A stretch of 7,289 nt of DNA, taken from assembly GCA_903913365.1 (NCBI GenBank), contig CAIWKW010000176.1:1-7289 (forward strand). Direction: 5' to 3'. Shown here piece after piece: positions 1-5,429 of this stretch. Position 1 is the first letter of the stretch. Every line of letters begins with the position of its first letter. The translations under genes and the position numbers were made by a program. Origin of the DNA: Candidatus Doudnabacteria bacterium. Lineage in GTDB: Bacteria; Patescibacteriota; Doudnabacteria; UBA920. A model generated the notes under the pieces. It ran no database searches and had not been told where the DNA came from. It saw nothing but the letters and a program-made list of their open reading frames with translations.

Positions 1-2066
1 ATTTCGTCCTTTACCATGCTCAAAATGTCCTGCTTTAAATCAATTTCTTTGCTTTCCGGAGTTCCTGCCAAATATCCTCTACGTTTTTTGTAAATAACAT
101 TGCGCTGATGGTTTAAAACGTCATCAAATTCAAGAACGCTTTTTCTGGTGTCAAAGTTAAGGCCTTCAATCTTTTTTTGCGCCTGTTCAATGCTCTTGCT
201 GACCATGCCGGCTTCTATGGGTTGATCGTCGGGAAGGCCCAGCTTGGTCATAAGACCCTTCATTCTTTCCCCGCCGAAAAGGCGCATAAGGTCGTCTTCC
301 ATGCTGACAAAAAATTGAGAGGAACCAGGGTCGCCTTGGCGTCCGCTGCGCCCGCGAAGCTGGTTGTCTATACGGCGCGATTCATGGCGCTCTGTGCCCA
401 AAATATGAAGTCCTCCGGCCTCTAGTACTGCCTTGGCTTCTTCCGGATCTGTTGGGTTTCCCCCAAGTAAAATGTCCACCCCGCGTCCGGCAATGTTGGT
501 GGCTAAAGTAATTTGCTTAAAACGCCCGGCTTGGGAAACTATATGCGCTTCACGCTCATGATTTTTGGCGTTTAAAATTTCAAACTGCAAACCTTCTTTT
601 TTCAGTTCTTCCGCCAGCATTTCATTTTTAGCAATACTTACAGTTCCAATCAAAATTGGCTGGCCTTTTTTATGCCTGGCTTTTACTTCCGCGGCAATGG
701 CTTTAAATTTTGCTTCCTCTGTTTTATAAATTACGTCGGACAAATCTTCCCTGACCATTGGTTTGTTGGTTGGAATTTGTTCTACAGTCAACTGGTAAAT
801 TTTGAAGAATTCTTCTTCTTCGGTTTTGGCGGTTCCTGTCATACCGGAAAGTTTTTTGTACAAACGAAAAAGATTTTGGAAAGTGATGGTTGCCAAAGTT
901 TTGCTTTCCTGCTGAATTTTTACGTTTTCTTTGGCTTCAATTGCCTGGTGCAGGCCTTCTGAGTATCTGCGTCCGAACATAAGCCGTCCGGTAAATTCGT
1001 CCACAATAATAATTTCACCCTCGCGCACCACATAGTCGCGGTCTTTTTGAAATAAAGTTCTGGCGCGCAAAGCCTGCTCAATATGGTGGATGGTGGTTAC
1101 GCCCTTACTGGTGTCATAAATATTTGGCACTTTTAAAAACTTTTCAATTTTATTTATACCGTCATCGCTCAAGCTGGCGGCTTTGTGCTTTTCGTCAACC
1201 GAATAATCTGTCTTCGCATCAAGGCGGTCAACCAAACGGGCAAAATCAACATACCTGCTGGTTGGTTCGCTGTCCGGCATGCTAATAATGAGCGGGGTGC
1301 GGGCTTCATCAATCAAGATGGAGTCTACTTCGTCCACAATGGCGTAAAACAAATCACGCTGGGTAATTTGATTAACATTCTGCACCATGTTGTCGCGCAA
1401 ATAATCAAACCCGTATTCGTTGTTGGTTCCGTAAGTAATATCGGCCGCATAGGCTTCCCTTCGGTTAACCGGGCGCATATGTTTAACATCCAAAACCAAA
1501 CCTTGTGTCTCGCCTTCCAGTTTGTCTATTTCTTCCTGCTCAGGCTTGTATTCCGGATCGTACATAAAAGAGGCCTCATGCTGAATGGAAGCCACGCTCA
1601 GACCCAAATAATGATAAACAGGACCCATTAAGCTGGCCTGCCACCTGGCCAAATAGTCGTTTACAGTAACCAAATGCGCGCCTTTGCCGGCCAATGCATA
1701 AAGAGCCAGCGGCAAAGTAGCGGTCAAAGTTTTTCCTTCACCGGTTTTCATTTCCGCAATCTTGCCTTCAGCCAAAACAAACCCGCCCACTATTTGCATA
1801 TCGTAATGGAATTGGCCAATCTTTCTGTGCGAAGCTTCCCTGGCCAAGGCAAAAACTCTCGGAGCTATTTCTTTTAAGTACTCCAAAACTTTGTCTACAT
1901 TTTCCAGTTCCGCAATCTTTAGTCTAAAATCTTTAATCTCGCTCTTAATTTGCTCTTCGGAAAGCCTCTTAACTTCTTCCGCATAAGAATTAACCTCAGC
2001 GAGCTTGCCGGAATATTTCTCAACCGGGCTGCTTTCTCCGCCGAATAATTTGGATATAAATGACAT
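1..2066 (-). CDS. secA: Protein translocase ATPase SecA (3' end cut by window edge)
   Basis: SecA is the cytosolic ATPase that drives unfolded preproteins through the SecYEG membrane channel. I translated 688 codons from ATG at 2064-2066 with no internal stop; the frame runs off the left edge, so the C-terminal part of the helical wing/scaffold and any zinc tail are not seen. Visible in order: N-terminal start MSFISKLFGG; Walker A MKTGEGKTL (about 106-114); EAYAADITYGTNNEYGFDYLRDNM region (204-227, part of NBD1); Walker B VDEVDSILIDEART (244-257); VDEFTGRLMFGRRYSEG (355-371); SGMTGTAKTE (407-416) opening NBD2; LATNIAGRGVDILLGG (521-536); the arginine-finger segment around RGRSGRQGDPGSSQF (571-585); scaffold helix LNFDTRKSVLEFDDVLNHQR (636-655). 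Compared with E. coli SecA there is an extra block of about 25-30 residues at roughly 162-198, before the EAYAAD motif. No good Shine-Dalgarno is seen; an extended -10 promoter lies about 45 nt upstream. Identification is essentially certain. Confidence 0.98.
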   Translation of the reverse strand, partial: MSFISKLFGGESSPVEKYSGKLAEVNSYAEEVKRLSEEQIKSEIKDFRLKIAELENVDKVLEYLKEIAPRVFALAREASHRKIGQFHYDMQIVGGFVLAEGKIAEMKTGEGKTLTATLPLALYALAGKGAHLVTVNDYLARWQASLMGPVYHYLGLSVASIQHEASFMYDPEYKPEQEEIDKLEGETQGLVLDVKHMRPVNRREAYAADITYGTNNEYGFDYLRDNMVQNVNQITQRDLFYAIVDEVDSILIDEARTPLIISMPDSEPTSRYVDFARLVDRLDAKTDYSVDEKHKAASLSDDGINKIEKFLKVPNIYDTSKGVTTIHHIEQALRARTLFQKDRDYVVREGEIIIVDEFTGRLMFGRRYSEGLHQAIEAKENVKIQQESKTLATITFQNLFRLYKKLSGMTGTAKTEEEEFFKIYQLTVEQIPTNKPMVREDLSDVIYKTEEAKFKAIAAEVKARHKKGQPILIGTVSIAKNEMLAEELKKEGLQFEILNAKNHEREAHIVSQAGRFKQITLATNIAGRGVDILLGGNPTDPEEAKAVLEAGGLHILGTERHESRRIDNQLRGRSGRQGDPGSSQFFVSMEDDLMRLFGGERMKGLMTKLGLPDDQPIEAGMVSKSIEQAQKKIEGLNFDTRKSVLEFDDVLNHQRNVIYKKRRGYLAGTPESKEIDLKQDILSMVKDE

Positions 2067-2107
2067 AAATATGAATGAATCCCGCGTCTTTACTGTTAAA
2101 CAATGCT

Positions 2108-2119
2108 TAAATTATAACA
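2108..2119 (-). promoter_or_regulatory. Extended -10 promoter of secA
   Basis: Read on the minus strand this is TGTTATAATTTA: a consensus TATAAT (2111-2116) preceded by TG one base away, the extended -10 arrangement. No good -35 is present: at 17-bp spacing the hexamer is TTTTCT (2134-2139), and TTGACT at 2147-2152 is about 30 bp from the -10, too far to serve. Predicted start is near 2104, giving a leader of about 38 nt. The same 12 bases occur in front of hpf (2830-2841). Seen directly as a motif; activity is inferred. Confidence 0.6.
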
Positions 2120-2150
2120 AATAAAACGCATTTAGAAAAGGCGTGAAGTC

Positions 2151-2243
2151 AAAGGGAATCTTTGGCAACAAACGCAATTGTTTTGGTTAAAAGTCCGCAA
2201 AAAGATACTAAAAAAATAGTTTTAATTGCCAAAGATTCCCTTT
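2151..2243. repeat. Long perfect inverted repeat, 18-bp arms, 57-bp spacer
   Basis: The left arm (2151-2168, AAAGGGAATCTTTGGCAA) is the exact reverse complement of the right arm (2226-2243). The spacer (2169-2225) is AT-rich and contains a second possible inner pairing, TTAAAA (2187-2192) with TTTTAA (2220-2225). No target duplication is visible next to the arms, no run of T follows either arm, and no convincing gene lies inside. It sits upstream of the predicted secA promoter. It could be a small MITE-like insertion, a structured RNA or a relic of a larger element; the sequence alone does not decide. Confidence 0.8.
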
Positions 2244-2269
2244 ACTCCATTTATTTTGTAATCAATCAA

Positions 2270-2425
2270 AATTACTCCAACCACCTCCCCCTGCTTCGCA
2301 GGGTACTCCTCCTTTTTAAGGAGGAGATGCTCCGCAAATTATCCTAACTAACTGCGGAGCTGCAGTATTCCCCTCCTGTAAAGGAGGGGTGGCTCGCGAA
2401 GCGAGACGGGGTGGTTGGAGTAATT
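2270..2425. mobile_element. Palindromic multi-hairpin MITE/REP-like element, 156 bp
   Basis: The ends are a 16-bp perfect inverted repeat, AATTACTCCAACCACC at 2270-2285 and its reverse complement at 2410-2425. Inside are hairpins arranged symmetrically: CCCTGC-TTC-GCAGGG (2289-2303), CTCCTCCTT-TTT-AAGGAGGAG (2306-2326), a central pairing GCTCCGCA (2329-2336) with TGCGGAGC (2353-2360), CCCCTCCT-GTAA-AGGAGGGG (2370-2389) and CTCGC-GAA-GCGAG (2393-2405). Each half therefore carries end repeat, TTC-loop hairpin (seen on opposite strands), CTCCT-rich hairpin, then GCTCCGCA, so the whole unit is a diverged palindrome of two similar halves. It contains no plausible protein gene. From memory, similar GGGGTGG/CCTCC-AGGAGG units are dispersed in many bacterial genomes, including CPR; I could not check that here. 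How it is mobilised is unknown. Confidence 0.75.
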
Positions 2426-2436
2426 CATTCTAATTT

Positions 2437-2463
2437 AAAACGCCCCGATTTCCGGAGCGTTTT
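2437..2463 (-). terminator. Intrinsic terminator after hpf
   Basis: AAAACGC (2437-2443) pairs with GCGTTTT (2457-2463), and CCG (2445-2447) pairs with CGG (2453-2455) around a 5-nt loop. The one odd position is C2444/A2456: on the minus-strand RNA it becomes a tolerated U-G wobble, on the plus strand a C-A mismatch, so the stem is better in the hpf direction. It begins 7 nt after the hpf stop codon and is followed on the minus strand by TTTTAAATTA. There is also a T-run on the plus side, so weak bidirectional action is possible. Confidence 0.8.
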
Positions 2464-2469
2464 TTAAAG

Positions 2470-2790
2470 TTAAATCATTTTTGCGCGTCTTCTTCTTTCG
2501 CTGACTTTCTTGTCCTTTTTTCGGGTAAGCTGTTCGCGTATTTTTGGAATCACCAGGTCTATTGAGGCATAAATATCCCTGCCCCTTGCTTCCGCATAAT
2601 GCCCTTGCGGCTGAATTCTCATTTCCGCCCGGAACAGAGATTGATTTTTTTGCTTCTTATCAACCTCAATCTCAAAATATATTTTATCTTCGGTGCGAAA
2701 AAAATCTTCCAAGGTTGAAACCTTGTCTTCAATATATTCTTTAATAGACGGCGTAAGCGTGGTGTTAGTGGCTTTTATGTTTATGCTCAT
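2470..2790 (-). CDS. hpf: Ribosome hibernation promoting factor, short HPF/RaiA family
   Basis: A 106-residue protein of the HPF/YfiA (RaiA) family, which binds the 30S decoding region, blocks mRNA and tRNA binding, and stabilises idle ribosomes under starvation. Family signs: start MSINIKATN, followed by LTPSIKEYIEDKVSTLEDFF (12-31), a beta strand KIYFEIEVDKK (36-46), FRAEMRIQPQGHYAEARGRDIYASIDLVIPKIREQL (53-88), and a strongly basic tail rich in Lys/Arg (90-104). The length matches the short form; the C-terminal dimerisation domain of long HPF is absent. It has its own extended -10 promoter inside the end of murB and its own terminator, so it can be expressed independently of the mur operon. 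Its place next to secA recalls the yvyD-secA order in Bacillus. No Shine-Dalgarno is visible before the ATG (2788-2790). The symbol could equally be raiA. Confidence 0.92.
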   Translation of the reverse strand: MSINIKATNTTLTPSIKEYIEDKVSTLEDFFRTEDKIYFEIEVDKKQKNQSLFRAEMRIQPQGHYAEARGRDIYASIDLVIPKIREQLTRKKDKKVSERRRRAKMI

Positions 2791-2798
2791 AGAATAAT

Positions 2799-2826
2799 AG
2801 TGGTTAGTGATTAGTGGGTAGCGATT
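2799..2826. repeat. Four tandem 7-nt repeats in the hpf leader
   Basis: On the plus strand the units are AGTGGTT, AGTGATT, AGTGGGT and AGCGATT, directly abutting. On the hpf mRNA they read AATCGCT, ACCCACT, AATCACT, AACCACT. They fill nearly the whole predicted leader between the hpf transcription start (near 2826) and the start codon at 2790. The units are diverged, which argues against current fast slippage. A second set of four heptads lies inside murC (4052-4079). Confidence 0.8.
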
Positions 2827-2829
2827 AGA

Positions 2830-2841
2830 TAAATTATAACA
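2830..2841 (-). promoter_or_regulatory. Extended -10 promoter of hpf
   Basis: On the minus strand this is TGTTATAATTTA, with consensus TATAAT at 2833-2838 and TG placed for an extended -10. It is identical over 12 bases to the element in front of secA. It overlaps the murB stop codon (2834-2836). No recognisable -35 is present at the usual spacing. Predicted start is near 2826, exactly where the heptad repeats begin. Activity is inferred from the motif. Confidence 0.6.
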
Positions 2842-3916
2842 CAGTTTTAATTGTTTCCGGATTAAACCCGATTAACTCCGGTTCAATTTTAAGCTTTATG
2901 CCGGTTTTGGCTTTAACCGCGCTTAAAACTTTGTCTGCTAAATCTATTACGTCTTGCGCTGTTGCTGCTGCTGATTGATTAATGATTACCAAAGGCTGAT
3001 TTTCGTTTATTGCCGCTCCTCCGCTTTGCAAACCTTTTAGACCGCAAATATCTATAAGGAAAGCCGCGGGAACTTTGATTACTCCGTTTTCCTCAAACTT
3101 CCTTTTTTCCAAAAGATCGGCGGTCTCGGCGCTAAATTCCTCAGCCAACTTATTTTTTAATTCTGCAAACTGATTGCTTTCCAAAACCGGATTCTTAAAA
3201 AATGATCCTGCATTGCCGTTTTTGGCTTCTACCGGAAAAGGAAACTTTTTGTCCCGGATCTCGGTTATGGCCAGGCGAATTTCCGCCAGCGATGTTTTTT
3301 GTCCGGCAAACCTTAGCTTTAAATCCCTATAACTTAAATTCGACTCGCCGTTTTTAGAAAGCCTGAGTACGATATCAAAAATTATATAAACGCCTTTTTT
3401 CTCGGAGTTAAAAATACTTTTTCTGTAACCAAAACCGCAATCTTCATTTTTTAATAACAGCGTTTCGTGATTGTCTTTATTAAACACCTCCACAGACTCA
3501 ATTACCTTGCCGGCTTCCTGACCGTAAGCGCCAACGTTTTGCACGGCTATGGCTCCGGTTCTTCCGGGAATATGCGACAGATTTTCAATTCCCCATAAGT
3601 TATTGGCCACCGCAAAGGCAACAACATTGTCCCAAATTTCTCCCGACGCCACTTTAAGCAAAACTTGATTTTCATCTTGGCTTAAAACTTCAATACCGCT
3701 GCTTACAACATTAATAACCAAACCGCCAAAACCCTCATCGCTAATTAACACATTGCTTCCGCCGCCGAGGACAAAAGTTTTCAGATTATTTTTTTCTGCA
3801 AACTCGTAAGCCTCCAAAGCGTCCGCTTGATTCTCCACAACATAAAAATACCTGGCCGGTCCGCCAATTTTAAATGTTGTATATGGAGCAAGAATTATAT
3901 TTTCTTGGATTTGCAT
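2834..3916 (-). CDS. murB: UDP-N-acetylenolpyruvoylglucosamine reductase MurB, type I
   Basis: MurB is the cytoplasmic FAD enzyme that uses NADPH to reduce UDP-GlcNAc-enolpyruvate to UDP-MurNAc, the second committed step of murein synthesis. The 360 residues show the N-terminal FAD-binding domain with TFKIGGPARYF (14-24) and VLGGGSNVLISD (49-60), then IPGRTGAIAVQNVGAYGQE (116-134), YRKSIF (164-169) containing the conserved active-site Arg165, and NAGSFFKNP (235-243) with Ser238, the proton donor. AAFLIDICGLKG (284-295) and a late EPELIG (345-350) follow, the latter carrying the C-terminal catalytic Glu. The QNVGAYG plus YRKSIF set fits the E. coli-like type I. Every key residue I looked for is present, so it should be active. 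It follows murC by 4 nt and is read as the last gene of the mur operon; only a weak AAAGAAA-type Shine-Dalgarno is seen. Confidence 0.97.
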   Translation of the reverse strand: MQIQENIILAPYTTFKIGGPARYFYVVENQADALEAYEFAEKNNLKTFVLGGGSNVLISDEGFGGLVINVVSSGIEVLSQDENQVLLKVASGEIWDNVVAFAVANNLWGIENLSHIPGRTGAIAVQNVGAYGQEAGKVIESVEVFNKDNHETLLLKNEDCGFGYRKSIFNSEKKGVYIIFDIVLRLSKNGESNLSYRDLKLRFAGQKTSLAEIRLAITEIRDKKFPFPVEAKNGNAGSFFKNPVLESNQFAELKNKLAEEFSAETADLLEKRKFEENGVIKVPAAFLIDICGLKGLQSGGAAINENQPLVIINQSAAATAQDVIDLADKVLSAVKAKTGIKLKIEPELIGFNPETIKTVL

Positions 3917-3920
3917 TCAG

Positions 3921-5429
3921 TTATAAAATTTCTTTTAGTTCATAAGCCAAACGGTTAAAACTGCCTACGGCCATTACCACTATAACGTCTCCCTGCTTCG
4001 CTTCTTTCTTTATTATCTCAAGCGCTTGTTCTTTACTTTTAACTTGCCTAATTGAATTATGAATATTGAATTTTGAATTGTGATCCAGTATTGCGCTAAC
4101 AACTTCTTCAGATTTTATGGTGGCATCGGATATTTTTTCGCGCGCCGGGTAAATATCGGCAATTAGAACTTCGTCGGCATCATCAAAACTTTTAACCAAT
4201 TCGGGCAGCGTTGCCTTTGTTCGGCTAAAGGTGTGTGGTTCAAATACCGCCCACAGTTTCCCGGTCGGCTGTTCCTCATCAACCAAAAGGCGGCTGCCAA
4301 AAAACCTTAAACGTGCGGCGTCCAAAGTTTCTTTTACCTCCGTCGGATGATGAGCGTAGTCGTCCACAATAGTAATGCCGTTTTTTATCCCAACAACTTC
4401 AAAGCGGCGCTTTGTGCCTTTGTAGCTTAAAACATCCAGCACCAAATTTTCCCTGGAAAAACCCAAGGTTCTTAAAGTTGCAATTGCCGCCAGGGCATTA
4501 TAAACGTTAATTCTCCCCGGCAACTGAATTTGGTAATCTTCGGTCGTTTCCAAAAGTTTTTCCAGCATTTCCGCGGAAAATTTGTTCACAATTTTAATTT
4601 CCGTAAACTCCGGTCCGTAATTTATTGAGTCAACTTTAAAATCCGCCGGATTATCTACGCCAAAACTAACGCTGGATATATTTGATTTATGAACCAGCTT
4701 CGGCAAAACGGGGTCGTCCGCATTATACACAATCAGGCCGTCCTCGGGCATATTTTCAATCAGCAGTTCAAATTCTTTTTCCAGCTCTTCCAAAGAGGCG
4801 TACAAGTCCGGATGATCAAATTCCAAATTCGTTAAAACCAAAACGTCGGCTTTGTAATACTGAAACTTTGGCGTAGGGTCGTCAAACTCTTCCTTATATT
4901 CGTCTCCCTCAAAAATAAAATAATGCCCGTCGCCGGTATAAAAATTGCTTTGATAGTTTTGCAAAACCGCGCCTGTCATAAAGGAACTGTTGTCCAAATT
5001 TTTTACCAAATGGCCGAGCATGCCCGAAGTAGTTGATTTGCCGTGGGTTCCGGCCACCACCATGCGCAAAGTATTTTTGCTCAATTCATAAAGCAATTCC
5101 GCAAAACCAATATGCGGAAGATTATTGTCGTAAATATATTTTACTTCCGGATTATTTGTGCTTTCGCCTGCGGAAAGAACAAATAAATCGGCCTTTGTGT
5201 TTTTAAGGTTGGTTTCGCTGTAGCCCTGAAAGTATTTAATTTTGCCTTTTTCCAGTACGTCTTTTGCCGGAGAGTAAAGTTCTTTGCTGTCGCTGCCCAA
5301 AACCTCATAGCCAAAATTCTTGGCAATGTTTGCGGCCGCGGACATGGCTATTCCGCCAATGCCCACAAAATAAAGCACGGCCGAATCTTTTGAAAGTATA
5401 TCTTCCAATTCTTGTTTGTCTATGCTCAT
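3921..5429 (-). CDS. murC: UDP-N-acetylmuramate-L-alanine ligase MurC, with Mpl-like central motifs
   Basis: A 502-residue ATP-dependent Mur ligase; MurC adds L-Ala to UDP-MurNAc in the cytoplasm. Domain 1: nucleotide-sugar loop FVGIGGIAMS (21-30) and GSD (45-47). Domain 2: ATP loop AGTHGKSTT (126-134), FEGDEY (173-178), NLEFDHPDLY (201-210), GRINVYNALAAIATL (305-319). Domain 3: GTKRRFE (338-344), VDDYAHHPTEVKETL (355-369), FEPHTFSRTKA (396-406), DIYPAREK (425-432), and a C-terminal AVGSFNRLA (487-495) where many MurC have GAG. PHTFSRT and YPAREK point to MurC, but FEGDEY and LEFDHPDLY resemble Mpl (the murein tripeptide recycling ligase), whereas classical MurC has EADESD and N-x-E-x-DHLD. 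I favour MurC because it lies between murG and murB. Residues 451-460 are encoded by a tandem heptad repeat. The start codon overlaps the upstream stop by 4 nt (ATGA), implying coupled translation. Confidence 0.87.
   Translation of the reverse strand: MSIDKQELEDILSKDSAVLYFVGIGGIAMSAAANIAKNFGYEVLGSDSKELYSPAKDVLEKGKIKYFQGYSETNLKNTKADLFVLSAGESTNNPEVKYIYDNNLPHIGFAELLYELSKNTLRMVVAGTHGKSTTSGMLGHLVKNLDNSSFMTGAVLQNYQSNFYTGDGHYFIFEGDEYKEEFDDPTPKFQYYKADVLVLTNLEFDHPDLYASLEELEKEFELLIENMPEDGLIVYNADDPVLPKLVHKSNISSVSFGVDNPADFKVDSINYGPEFTEIKIVNKFSAEMLEKLLETTEDYQIQLPGRINVYNALAAIATLRTLGFSRENLVLDVLSYKGTKRRFEVVGIKNGITIVDDYAHHPTEVKETLDAARLRFFGSRLLVDEEQPTGKLWAVFEPHTFSRTKATLPELVKSFDDADEVLIADIYPAREKISDATIKSEEVVSAILDHNSKFNIHNSIRQVKSKEQALEIIKKEAKQGDVIVVMAVGSFNRLAYELKEIL
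4052..4079. repeat. Four tandem 7-nt repeats within murC
   Basis: On the coding (minus) strand the units are AATTCAA, AATTCAA, TATTCAT, AATTCAA, directly abutting. They encode residues 451-460 (NSKFNIHNSI) of the C-terminal domain, between SAILDH and RQVKSKEQA. Because 28 nt is not a multiple of three, the reading frame is kept only with flanking bases. The segment is Asn/Ile/Phe-rich and unlike the rest of the protein, as expected for an inserted repeat in a surface loop. The arrangement recalls the heptanucleotide STRR repeats described in filamentous cyanobacteria. Confidence 0.75.

Noticed and set aside
177..1877. Several plus-strand frames of 67-148 codons
   Set aside because: They lie wholly inside secA on the opposite strand, and their translations have no family features.
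2147..2152. TTGACT as a -35 box for secA
   Set aside because: It is about 30 bp from the -10 element, much beyond the usual 16-19 bp, and overlaps the arm of the inverted repeat.
2151..2243. The inverted repeat as an intrinsic terminator
   Set aside because: The loop is 57 nt and no T-run follows either arm.
2162..2347. A 61-codon plus-strand frame crossing the gap before secA
   Set aside because: It starts at TTG inside one arm of the inverted repeat and runs into the left half of the multi-hairpin element, so its codons are explained by the repeats. There is no ribosome site and no recognisable domain.
2270..2425. CRISPR array or tRNA cloverleaf
   Set aside because: There are no regularly spaced identical repeats, and the stems do not match tRNA arm lengths, anticodon loop or the T-loop consensus.
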